Source of the DNA: JAFIFT01 sp020051095
GTDB lineage: Bacteria; Pseudomonadota; Gammaproteobacteria; Legionellales; Legionellaceae
DNA length: 64,000 nt
Direction: 5' to 3'
Assembly: GCF_964199965.1 (NCBI RefSeq)
Contig: NZ_CAXMZT010000008.1
Span: forward strand, 1 to 64,000
Shown: in pieces, positions 35,927-44,010 of the stretch
Layout of the letters: each line of letters opens with the position of its first letter
Position numbering within the stretch: the first letter of the stretch is position 1
Made by a program: the position numbers and the translations under genes
The notes under the pieces: model-generated
What the model was told of the DNA's origin: nothing
The model's database searches: none
Seen by the model: only the letters and a program-made list of their open reading frames with translations

Positions 35927-36661
35927 ATGTTACGCAAACTTGTGAACGTTATTATCCTTGCATATTATTTTATACGCTTCTACAGTTTTTATCTGCCCGC
36001 GATATACCGAGCTAAACGAGCAGTTAGCCATGACGAGCAACAACGTGCCAGAGACATTTTATATCATAATACGACATGCAAATTGTTTAGCATGATCGAT
36101 ACGCGTCTTGATATCCGCGGCAATGCCAATGTTGAATCAATGGGTAGACCTGTGATCTATATCAGTAATCACCCCAGTCTATTAGATATTCCCGCTTTAT
36201 TTCGAGCGATTAATACCAATACCCGCATGCTCTATTCATCGGATGTTTTAACCCTCCCTTTGCCCGGTTTTCGATGGATTTTAATGACGTTCAACCACTT
36301 ACCGATTGATGATAAACCTGGGGAACAACTAGAAAAAGATCTCGAGCGAGTTAATCAAGCAATGGCTAAGGGTGGGTATTATTGGGCTGCTCTCAAAAAA
36401 GGTGCAGAAAGTAAACGCCTAGCCCAGTATAAAAAATCATTGTTTCATATGGCAAAAGAGCATCAAGCATTGGTCATACCCCTATGCATCAAAGGCAGTG
36501 ATGATATTATCACCCAAGGGAAAGGTTGGTTGAATGTGCAAATTAACCGAGGTCTTTCGATTGAGTGCATGGTTTTACCTACCATTGATGCCAATCATTA
36601 TGAAGACGCCAAAGGTGTCTGGGATGCGTGTGATATGGCTATTAAAAAGGCATTAGAATAG
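35927..36661 (+). CDS. 1-acylglycerol-3-phosphate acyltransferase-like (PlsC fold)
   Basis: This 244-residue protein has an N-terminal hydrophobic segment (LVNVIILAYYFIRFYSFYLPA) and a PlsC-type acyltransferase domain: the NHPSLLD motif (HX4D) and a later ALVIPLCIKGSDDI segment of the family. It would use acyl-CoA or acyl-ACP at the inner membrane. The ATG at 35927 follows GGAGACAG. It lies 38 bases after TfuA on the same strand and probably belongs to that cluster; the substrate is unknown, and a plain role in lipid synthesis remains possible. Confidence 0.82.
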   Translation: MLRKLVNVIILAYYFIRFYSFYLPAIYRAKRAVSHDEQQRARDILYHNTTCKLFSMIDTRLDIRGNANVESMGRPVIYISNHPSLLDIPALFRAINTNTRMLYSSDVLTLPLPGFRWILMTFNHLPIDDKPGEQLEKDLERVNQAMAKGGYYWAALKKGAESKRLAQYKKSLFHMAKEHQALVIPLCIKGSDDIITQGKGWLNVQINRGLSIECMVLPTIDANHYEDAKGVWDACDMAIKKALE

Positions 36662-36712
36662 GCATGGTAGTTCGCTGAGCAATATGTGAACGTTTGCGTA
36701 AGACTTTAGAAC

Positions 36713-37576
36713 TCACCCCGAATGGATAAGCAAAACATTTCCCTGCATCGTTTGTTGTAGCGGCTTTTGTCTGACTGTTAAAAACAGTTTTGCTGAGTAT
36801 ATCGGGTCTAACAAAAACCCTTCTTCAATGGCTGTTCGCCTCACTTCCTCTTTTGTAGCCTGATTGACTGCACCAAACGCTTTCGCAGTATGCGGATAAT
36901 GGCAAATCATGTTATCCGGCTTGTAACCTAACCATTGCAAAGCTTTCTGGCGGAAAATCAGCTCATCATCCGCCATTAATATCACCTGGAGTTGGGCAGG
37001 GTGGTGGTGCTGTTTTAGCCAATGGGCTAACGCTATTGCTGAAAACCCGGTTCCAGCATCCATGACAATATGATTAAATTGAATGCCTGCTTCTTCTTCA
37101 TTTCGCAGGATATCATCACCTAACGTCATTGCTCCCTCGAAGGCTTGCGCCACAGCAGCCCCTTCACAAAGAACAAAACAGCGCTGTTTACTTTCTGATT
37201 GGAGGCGTTTGGCATAATCGTCCACCGCCAACCATTGATCACGGTCAATCCAACAAATGTCCTGCTCGTTGAGAAATAATCGAGAAGCACTAAAATTGCC
37301 TTGGTTTAAATGACTCCAGGGTTTTAATAATAAAGCGGTGACATCAAGTCGATGCTCCCTTGCTATTTGCAAGGCAGCTAATAAATTATTAGATTGAGGA
37401 CCAGCAATAATGATTAATCGTTGAATGTTATTACTTGATAAATAGGGAATGATACTTTGATACTTTCGCAACTTATTGCCTCGAATAGCACCCGATAATT
37501 CATCCTCGCGTTTCACATACCATCCCTTAGGAAAGTTGTTCAACGAATGGATTCTGCTATGTAAGATTGCCATCAT
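36713..37576 (-). CDS. PLP-dependent D-cysteine desulfhydrase / ACC deaminase family enzyme
   Basis: The 287-residue product belongs to the fold-type II PLP family. It has the Schiff-base lysine motif YVKREDELSGAIRGNKLRKYQ, AGPQSNNLLAAL, an MDAGTGFSAIALA phosphate-binding loop, and a C-terminal LLIHSG. Relatives include D-cysteine desulfhydrase, which releases H2S, and ACC deaminase; the residues that separate them cannot be decided from the sequence alone. It is convergent to the acyltransferase. The likely start is the ATG at 37576 or 37573. Confidence 0.82.
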   Translation of the reverse strand: MMAILHSRIHSLNNFPKGWYVKREDELSGAIRGNKLRKYQSIIPYLSSNNIQRLIIIAGPQSNNLLAALQIAREHRLDVTALLLKPWSHLNQGNFSASRLFLNEQDICWIDRDQWLAVDDYAKRLQSESKQRCFVLCEGAAVAQAFEGAMTLGDDILRNEEEAGIQFNHIVMDAGTGFSAIALAHWLKQHHHPAQLQVILMADDELIFRQKALQWLGYKPDNMICHYPHTAKAFGAVNQATKEEVRRTAIEEGFLLDPIYSAKLFLTVRQKPLQQTMQGNVLLIHSG

Positions 37577-37643
37577 ATCCAGTCAATTTGTCATACCAAA
37601 GTATTTATTGTAAATAAATGAAGACAATTTACCCAACGATTTG

Positions 37644-37657
37644 TAAGAAATATCTCA
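37644..37657 (+). promoter_or_regulatory. LetA/GacA-type upstream activating box
   Basis: TAAGAAATATCTCA at 37644-37657 differs by one base from the Legionella LetA consensus TNAGAAATTTCTNA, and the preceding TG extends it towards the GacA box TGTAAG-N6-CTTACA. It lies about 90 bases upstream of the best predicted start of the GGA-rich RNA. Confidence 0.7.
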
Positions 37658-37738
37658 AAAAAATTGACGAAAATAGCTTTTTTGTTGGCAACCATTGATA
37701 GCATAAAAAGTTATCTCATTGTTTTTTATAATAATTTT

Positions 37739-37941
37739 AAAATCTTTTCGACAAAATCTATCTACAATGCTTATTTTTTGGTATTGCAATCACAAAAAGG
37801 AGTTGATATCTTGGAACTGAGATTACAAGAAGTAATCCAGCAAAAGGAACTTGAAATCATACGGATTTGATTGGATTAAGGAAGATCAAGGACAGGATGT
37901 CCAGGATGACTGTAAAAGCCGGGCTTAGCCCGGCTTTTTTT
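37739..37941 (+). ncRNA. candidate CsrA-titrating sRNA (RsmY/RsmZ type)
   Basis: Between the activating box and an intrinsic terminator there are nine GGA motifs in about 110 bases, at 37799, 37813, 37846, 37863, 37873, 37880, 37890, 37895 and 37904. At 37890-37902, GGAC-AGGAT-GTCC forms a hairpin that shows GGA in its loop, close to the CsrA consensus (ACARGGAUGU). A perfect TATAAT at 37727-37732 suggests a start near 37739; a weaker TACAAT at 37763 would give a shorter RNA. The combination of LetA-type box, many GGA motifs and a strong terminator is the hallmark of RsmY/RsmZ-type RNAs. CsrA itself is not in this window. Confidence 0.75.
37917..37941 (+). terminator. intrinsic terminator of the sRNA
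   Basis: AGCCGGGC at 37917-37924 pairs perfectly with GCCCGGCT at 37928-37935 around a TTA loop, and a run of seven T ends at 37941. Confidence 0.9.
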
Positions 37942-38138
37942 GATCTCCTTCTCAACCAATTCTGACCATAGGAATTCGCTAACCAATTTAGAGCAACACC
38001 CAAGCCTTGAGAAAATATAAAAATCACTTTTCCTCATTGCTGTACTTTTTGATAAAAATTGAGCTCTTTTTATTCCGAATTCTTAAGCTTTTGTTAAGGT
38101 TTCTTCGATATACTGCCAACAAATATCGAGGGAGTTTT

Positions 38139-38582
38139 ATGAATATTTTAATCGTTGATGATAATGCATTTGGAGCCTACTGTTTAAGTAGATTGCTAAG
38201 CTTAGTAAACGCTGACGTGAGCATCTCCATCGTTCATAATTCTCAAGCTGCACTCTCCGCCATCGAAACCAGGCAGCCTGATTGGGTAGTTTTAGATGGT
38301 GACTTGCAAGCTGGGGATGGCATTTATTGCAATGGCCCAGCCTTACTTGACTGTATTTGGTCAGTCTATCCAGATATATCTGCCGTTGTATGGACCGATT
38401 CTGATGCTATGCGTTTAAAATTTGCCGAAGTATTCGATCGTTATAATAAACCGTTTACCGAAGATTATTGCTGGCCCAAAATGGTTAAGCAGAATCGAAT
38501 TCGACGTTTATTCCAAATTCACCAAAATGCGTTTGCGCCAGGACACAGTGATTGGTATAGCGTTAAACATGCTCAAGAATAA
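38139..38582 (+). CDS. stand-alone response-regulator receiver
   Basis: The 147-residue product is a single receiver domain with no output domain. The acidic pair is in ILIVDDNAF, the phospho-acceptor Asp is in DWVVLDGDLQ, Thr/Ser in VVWTDSD and the conserved Lys in RYNKPF, so it should be phosphorylatable. The C-terminal ~30 residues (IRRLFQIHQNAFAPGHSD) are a short tail. The ATG at 38139 has GAGGGAG upstream; an in-frame extension to 38007 overlaps the sRNA leader region and has no site. It lies 200 bases after the sRNA on the same strand. Confidence 0.85.
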   Translation: MNILIVDDNAFGAYCLSRLLSLVNADVSISIVHNSQAALSAIETRQPDWVVLDGDLQAGDGIYCNGPALLDCIWSVYPDISAVVWTDSDAMRLKFAEVFDRYNKPFTEDYCWPKMVKQNRIRRLFQIHQNAFAPGHSDWYSVKHAQE

Positions 38583-38944
38583 ATGCTAGGTGTGTCCTCG
38601 ATCAGGTTTTTTACTTTGTACCGGACAACTCCTAAAAAAAAGCCGTCTTTGCGAACGTAGTGAAGTAATGCAGAACAGATTTCTGTTCGGAGATCGAACT
38701 GGATTGCTTCGCAAAGCTCGCAACGACAGTGCTTTTAAGAAATTGTCCGGTACAGAGTTTTTTTTGTCCCATGCGCCTGTTAATATTGATTATTGCTTGC
38801 ATCACCGCCCCTTTCCCGCTACCCTAGCATCAACGCTCAAGATTAAGCGTTAAGGATTTACTTAAAACGCAAAAAACGATTCATATCAAAGAAGTTAGCG
38901 TTTTATGCACTATTTTAGGAATATTTAAGAAGAAAGAGGGAAGC
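38583..38944. other. 362-base gap with a MITE-like element
   Basis: The left half is filled by the palindromic element at 38617-38754; the right half shows nothing beyond the GAGGGAAGC ribosome site of the KAS gene. Confidence 0.5.
38617..38754. repeat. MITE-like palindromic element, copy A
   Basis: Perfect 12-base terminal inverted repeats, TGTACCGGACAA at 38617-38628 and TTGTCCGGTACA at 38743-38754, bound an internal imperfect palindrome whose arms read TTTGCGAACGTAGTGAAG and CTTCGCAAAGCTCGCAA. The core (about 38642-38735) is nearly identical to the core at 47764-47858. No coding capacity is likely. Confidence 0.8.
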
Positions 38945-40174
38945 ATGCATAAACGTGTCGTCGTGACAGGCATGGGCATTTTATCATCCATTGGACAGGA
39001 TATTCCATCCTTTTGGCAAGCAGCTATATCAGGACAATCTGGCATTAAGCATTTAACCCAAATTGATGTTTCAAATTACCCGACACGTATCGGCGGTGAA
39101 ATAGGCCCCCTTACGGATGAACAATTGCCCCACATTGAAAAGCGCCAACGATTTACTCGGGTTGCACAATATGCCATTTATTGCTTGGAACAGGCATTGC
39201 AACAAGCCAAATTGGATACATCGATTCGTCAATCGGCGGGTATATATATGGGTACCGGCTGGGGTGGCACGCCCGAAATCGAATCCGGTTTCAAAGACTA
39301 CTTTCTTCATGGCTGGAAAAAAATTCCACCCATGTCTGTCATAAAAGGAATGCCCAACTCAATAACCAACCATCTTGCCATGTTATATGATATCCGGGGT
39401 CCAAACATGACCCTATCCAATGCCTGTATTTCTTCCGCTGAAGCAATTGGTGTTGGCTTTGAGAATATTCAACGGGGTAAAATCAGTACCGCTATCTGTG
39501 GGGGTTCTGAATCACTCCTTTGGGCCAGTGTTTTAGGCGCATGGTGTCGTTTAAAGGTGATGTCTACCCAAAATGAACATCCTCAAAAAAGCTGCCGCCC
39601 TTTTGATGCGAATCGGGACGGGATGGTGATAGCAGATGGTGCTGGCGTTATGATATTAGAGGAGTTGGAGCAAGCTCGCGCCAGGGGCGCGCATATTTAT
39701 GCTGAAATCATTGGCTTTGGTCAGAGTTGTGATGCACATCACATTACCGCACCCAAATCGGAAGGACAAGCAGCCGCCATCGAAGCCGCCTTAAACCAAG
39801 CAAGAGTTAGCCCCAACGACATCCAATATATAAACGCGCATGGGACTGCTACCAAATTAAATGACCTGACAGAAACACAAACAATCAAGCATGTGTTTGG
39901 GAATCGAGCCTACCAAATTCCCATTACAGCGCAGAAAAGTATGACAGGTCATGCCATAGGAGCCGCAGGCGTCTTAGAAATTATCACAACGTGTTTGGCC
40001 ATCGAAAATGGCATCCTACCGCCAACGATAAATCTTGATAACCCGGATGAGCAATGCGACCTTGACTACATTCCCCATCAAGCAAGACATAAACAGATAG
40101 ACATTGCCTTATCCAACCACTTTGCCTTCGGAGGGGCGAATGCGGCACTCATTTTACAGCGATTTTTCCAGTGA
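38945..40174 (+). CDS. beta-ketoacyl-ACP synthase II-like
   Basis: The 409-residue product is a KAS II (FabF-like) condensing enzyme with the full Cys-His-His set: LSNACISSAEAIG, NAHGTATKLND and SNHFAFGGANAALI. It elongates an acyl-ACP using malonyl-ACP. No acyl-carrier protein, FabG or FabD gene is next to it, so it may be a secondary copy rather than the housekeeping FabF. It stands alone, after the palindromic element, with lpxD starting 100 bases downstream. Normal length for the family. Confidence 0.88.
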   Translation: MHKRVVVTGMGILSSIGQDIPSFWQAAISGQSGIKHLTQIDVSNYPTRIGGEIGPLTDEQLPHIEKRQRFTRVAQYAIYCLEQALQQAKLDTSIRQSAGIYMGTGWGGTPEIESGFKDYFLHGWKKIPPMSVIKGMPNSITNHLAMLYDIRGPNMTLSNACISSAEAIGVGFENIQRGKISTAICGGSESLLWASVLGAWCRLKVMSTQNEHPQKSCRPFDANRDGMVIADGAGVMILEELEQARARGAHIYAEIIGFGQSCDAHHITAPKSEGQAAAIEAALNQARVSPNDIQYINAHGTATKLNDLTETQTIKHVFGNRAYQIPITAQKSMTGHAIGAAGVLEIITTCLAIENGILPPTINLDNPDEQCDLDYIPHQARHKQIDIALSNHFAFGGANAALILQRFFQ

Positions 40175-40234
40175 TAGTACTGGATTTAAATGGGATGAGG
40201 ACACGCCCTAATACAAATATAAATAAAAATCCGG

Positions 40235-40240
40235 TATAAT
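40235..40240 (+). promoter_or_regulatory. -10 box upstream of lpxD
   Basis: A perfect TATAAT at 40235-40240 lies 34 bases before the lpxD start codon. No clear -35 box was found. Confidence 0.45.
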
Positions 40241-40273
40241 CGCCTGATTTATACTTTATACCTGAGAAAACAT

Positions 40274-41320
40274 ATGGCCATAACGTTAGCACAATTAGCA
40301 GAATATTTAGGAGGAACGGTTATTGGTGATGCGACCACTGAATTGTTGGGCATATCACCGCTTGATGAAATTCAAGTGAATACGTTGGTCTACGCTAAAG
40401 ATGCAAACGCCGTTGCCTTAGTGGAAAAGTCTGAAGCAGCGGCCATCCTAGTCAATAATAATTGTCAATCTTCCATCAAACCTTGCATACAAGTTTCTGA
40501 TCCATTTCATGCTTTTACTCAGATCATTGCCTACGTTTATCCGACCTTAGAAGAAGAGCCAGGCATCCATCCCACGGCTGTCATAGCTGATAATGTCAGT
40601 ATCGGCAAGCTTGTGCACATTGGTCCCTATGTTACAATTGGTTCTGGGTCAGTTATTGGCGATAAATGTATTATTCACGCCCACGCATCCATAGGGCAAC
40701 AAGTCGTATTAGGTAATCATTGCGTCATTCATCCCCATGTCACCATATATAATCAGTGTCGATTGCACAATGAAGTCATTGTCCATGCATCCAGTGTTAT
40801 TGGCTGTGATGGGTTTGGCTATCGTTTTCATGAGGGTAAGCACGAGAAAATCCCGCACGTTGGTCATGTTGTCATTGAAGACCATGTTGAAATTGGCGCT
40901 AACACCGTGATTGATCGAGCTACCTTAGGCGCGACCGTCATCGGACAAGGAAGCAAAATTGATAATTTAGTACAGGTTGCTCACTCCGTTAAACTTGGAA
41001 AAAACAATATTTTATGTGCTTTTACTGGGATAGCAGGCAGCTGTAACACAGGCAATAATGTTGTCTTTGCTGCCAATGTCGGTGTCAGTGACCACGTTAC
41101 CATTGAAGATGGCGTCACCTTAGGTGCCCGCACAGGCGTTGCTCCGAATAAAATTCTCAAAGCGAATCAAGTCTATCTTGGTAATCCTGCACGACCTAAA
41201 GATAAATTCATTAATCAAGAAATGGAAAATAAACGCATTCCAGCAATGCGGAAAAAAATCGAACAACTCGAAGAACAACTGAAAAAACTCGCCCAGGCAA
41301 TGGAGCAAACGGAGGTTTAG
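40274..41320 (+). CDS. lpxD: UDP-3-O-acylglucosamine N-acyltransferase
   Basis: LpxD adds the N-linked hydroxy-acyl chain in lipid A synthesis. The 348-residue product has the N-terminal LAQLAEYLGGTVIGD domain, a long left-handed hexapeptide-repeat coil with the catalytic His region NLVQVAHSVKLGKN, and a C-terminal helical tail (RIPAMRKKIEQLEEQLKKLA). The length fits the family. It lies away from the usual bamA-lpxD-fabZ-lpxA cluster, so it may be a second copy, as is known in Legionella. The polA start follows its stop by two bases. Confidence 0.93.
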   Translation: MAITLAQLAEYLGGTVIGDATTELLGISPLDEIQVNTLVYAKDANAVALVEKSEAAAILVNNNCQSSIKPCIQVSDPFHAFTQIIAYVYPTLEEEPGIHPTAVIADNVSIGKLVHIGPYVTIGSGSVIGDKCIIHAHASIGQQVVLGNHCVIHPHVTIYNQCRLHNEVIVHASSVIGCDGFGYRFHEGKHEKIPHVGHVVIEDHVEIGANTVIDRATLGATVIGQGSKIDNLVQVAHSVKLGKNNILCAFTGIAGSCNTGNNVVFAANVGVSDHVTIEDGVTLGARTGVAPNKILKANQVYLGNPARPKDKFINQEMENKRIPAMRKKIEQLEEQLKKLAQAMEQTEV

Positions 41321-41322
41321 CC

Positions 41323-44010
41323 ATGGCGTCAAGCCCTTTGATTTTAGTCGATGGATCGTCTTATTTTTTTCGTGCCTTTCATGCGTTACCACCACTGACA
41401 AACTCAAAAGGCCAACCCACAGGGGCAATTTATGGGGTCGCCAATATGGTGAAACGGTTGATTAAAGATTATCAACCCGAAAAAATTGCTGTCATATTTG
41501 ATGCAAAAGGAAAGACCTTTCGCGATGATCTCTATCCACAATATAAAGCCAATCGCCCCCCTATGCCGGACGAATTATCCAGCCAGTTTCAACCTTTATA
41601 CGATTTGCTAAGTGCGATGGGGTTACCATTAATCATGGAACCGGGCGTTGAAGCCGATGATGTCATAGGGACATTGGCATCCCAAGCAAAATCAAAAGGA
41701 ATTAATGTGGTCATCTCCACCGGGGATAAAGACATTGCTCAGTTAGTGAATCATCAAGTGACACTTATCAATACAATGACCGATAAAATGCTTGATGAGG
41801 CAGGTGTGATTGAAAAATTTGGCGTCAAAGCCAATCAAATGATTGATTATCTAACGTTGGTAGGCGATAACGTTGATAATATACCCGGCGTCCCTAAATG
41901 CGGTCCTAAAACCGCTGCTAAGTGGCTAGGAGAATATGAAAGCTTGGATAATTTAATCGCACATGCCGATGAGATTGGTGGCAAAATTGGCGAATACTTG
42001 CGAGAAAGCATTCCCAAGCTACCTTTGTCAAAGCAGCTAGTGACCATCAAATGCGATGTTAATTTACCTTTTGACATAGATGATCTGACGCCTGGCCAAG
42101 CCGATGAAGCAAAGCTCATAGAAATGCTCAAAGAATTTGAATTTAAAACATGGCTTAAATCCATGCTCGAACAACAGGCAGATAATGCTTCGGAAGAAAC
42201 CATTTCTCAAAACGCTAACTATCATATCATCCATGATAAAACCGCTTTTGATAGCTTGTTAACTCGTCTACAACACGCCAACTTGTTCTCATTTGACACA
42301 GAAACAACGGATTTAGCCGCGATTAATGCGGAATTAGTCGGCATGTCCTTCGCTATTCAAACCGGGGAGGCTTTTTATATTCCTCTAGCCCATATTGATT
42401 ATCAACCTCAACTGAATCGAGATGACGTATTAGCCGCCCTAAAACCAATCCTTGAGGATAAAACCATTAAAAAGGTGGGACAAAATCTCAAGTACGATTA
42501 CAACGTGATGAAAAATTATGACATCACCCTTCAAGGTATTGCTTATGACACGATGCTCGAGTCCTATATCATTGACAGTAGTGCATCGCGCCATGATATG
42601 GATAGTTTATCGTTAAAATACCTTGGCCATAAAACAATCAGCTTTGAAGACATTGCTGGAAAAGGGGTAAAACAACTGCGTTTTGACCAAATTTCTGTGG
42701 ACAAAGCCGCCCCCTATGCAGCAGAAGATGCGGATATCACCTTGCAATTGCATCAGGTATTAAGTGCAAAATTAGACGACAAATTGAAATCGGTGTTGCT
42801 TGATATTGAAATGCCTCTATTAACCGTACTCGCTGAAATGGAACGAAAAGGGGTTTCCATTGACTTAGATGTGCTTGAAAAGCAAGGCCATCGCCTAAAA
42901 AAACAAATCGAAGCACTTGAAGTAGAAGCTGTCGAATTAGCCGGCCATCCTTTTAATTTAAACTCACCTAAGCAATTGCAAGAAATTTTATTTGATGAAC
43001 TAAAATTACCCATCATCAGCAAAACACCCAAAGGCCAAGCGTCTACCGCTGAATCCGTACTGCAAGAGCTCGGCCATGAGTATCGGCTACCTGCAGTCAT
43101 TCTAGCCTATCGAAGTTTATCTAAGTTAGTATCCACTTATATTGACGCGCTCCCCAAACGGGTTAACCCAAAAACCCATCGCGTCCATACTTCCTATAAC
43201 CAAGCGGTGACTGCAACGGGCCGCTTATCGTCGAGTGAACCCAATTTACAAAATATCCCCGTTCGCAGCGAAGAAGGCCGTGCAATTCGTCAAGCATTCA
43301 TTGCCCCGCCAGGCAAACTTTTGGTTGCTGCCGATTATTCCCAGATTGAATTACGCATCATGGCACATTTGTCCAAAGATGAGAGTTTATTAAATGCCTT
43401 TAAGCAAGGGTGGGACATCCACGCAGCCACTGCCAGTGAAATCTTTCATATACCACTTGACCAAGTCACATCGGATCACCGGCGCAAAGCAAAAGCGGTG
43501 AATTTTGGTTTAATCTATGGCATGTCATCTTTTGGTTTAGCCAGACAAATTGATGTTGACCGACAAGAAGCGCAACACTATATTGAAACCTATTTTAAGC
43601 GATATCCTGGCGTCAAACGTTACATGGATGAAACAAGAGCCAAAGCGCATGACCTAGGCTATGTCGAAACAATCTTTGGGCGACGCTTGTATTTACCCGA
43701 AATCAACAGCCGAAATGGCATGCGCCGCAAAGCAGCCGAAAGGACTGCCATCAACGCCCCCATGCAAGGCACTGCAGCGGATATTATCAAAAAAGCCATG
43801 CTCTCCATTGCCAATTGGCAACAAACGCAAAGCCCCTCTTATGCGTCAATGATCATGCAAGTGCATGACGAATTGGTTTTTGAAGTATCAATCGATAGCT
43901 TAGAGAAAGCGAAAAAGGAAATTCGCCAGCACATGGAGCACACCGTTGAATTATCTGTGCCACTGGTCGTATCCATTGGTTCAGGGCAAAACTGGGATGA
44001 AGCACACTAA
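41323..44010 (+). CDS. polA: DNA polymerase I
   Basis: The 895-residue product has all three Pol I domains. The 5' nuclease (1-290) opens ILVDGSSYFFRAFHAL and includes VEADDVIG and GDNVDNIPGVPKCGPKTA. The proofreading domain (about 300-490) keeps its acidic residues in SFDTETTDL, QNLKYDYNVM and AAEDADITL, so it should be active. The polymerase domain ends with DYSQIELRIMAHLS and the VHDELVFEV motif. It sits two bases after lpxD and overlaps the convergent EAL gene by four bases. Confidence 0.97.
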   Translation: MASSPLILVDGSSYFFRAFHALPPLTNSKGQPTGAIYGVANMVKRLIKDYQPEKIAVIFDAKGKTFRDDLYPQYKANRPPMPDELSSQFQPLYDLLSAMGLPLIMEPGVEADDVIGTLASQAKSKGINVVISTGDKDIAQLVNHQVTLINTMTDKMLDEAGVIEKFGVKANQMIDYLTLVGDNVDNIPGVPKCGPKTAAKWLGEYESLDNLIAHADEIGGKIGEYLRESIPKLPLSKQLVTIKCDVNLPFDIDDLTPGQADEAKLIEMLKEFEFKTWLKSMLEQQADNASEETISQNANYHIIHDKTAFDSLLTRLQHANLFSFDTETTDLAAINAELVGMSFAIQTGEAFYIPLAHIDYQPQLNRDDVLAALKPILEDKTIKKVGQNLKYDYNVMKNYDITLQGIAYDTMLESYIIDSSASRHDMDSLSLKYLGHKTISFEDIAGKGVKQLRFDQISVDKAAPYAAEDADITLQLHQVLSAKLDDKLKSVLLDIEMPLLTVLAEMERKGVSIDLDVLEKQGHRLKKQIEALEVEAVELAGHPFNLNSPKQLQEILFDELKLPIISKTPKGQASTAESVLQELGHEYRLPAVILAYRSLSKLVSTYIDALPKRVNPKTHRVHTSYNQAVTATGRLSSSEPNLQNIPVRSEEGRAIRQAFIAPPGKLLVAADYSQIELRIMAHLSKDESLLNAFKQGWDIHAATASEIFHIPLDQVTSDHRRKAKAVNFGLIYGMSSFGLARQIDVDRQEAQHYIETYFKRYPGVKRYMDETRAKAHDLGYVETIFGRRLYLPEINSRNGMRRKAAERTAINAPMQGTAADIIKKAMLSIANWQQTQSPSYASMIMQVHDELVFEVSIDSLEKAKKEIRQHMEHTVELSVPLVVSIGSGQNWDEAH

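Larger units (their letters stand above)
37577..38138. other. 562-base gap holding the candidate Rsm-type sRNA
   Basis: No protein gene is supported here. The gap contains a LetA/GacA-like box, a candidate sRNA, its intrinsic terminator, and then the leader of the receiver gene. Confidence 0.5.

Noticed and set aside
37664..37870. Open frame of 68 codons on the plus strand
   Set aside because: It begins with TTG, lies inside the candidate sRNA and its promoter, and has no protein-like conservation pattern. The GGA repeats and terminator explain the stretch better.
38590..38853. Open frame of 87 codons across the palindromic element
   Set aside because: Its middle is the translated repeat, which also occurs at 47764; no ribosome site.
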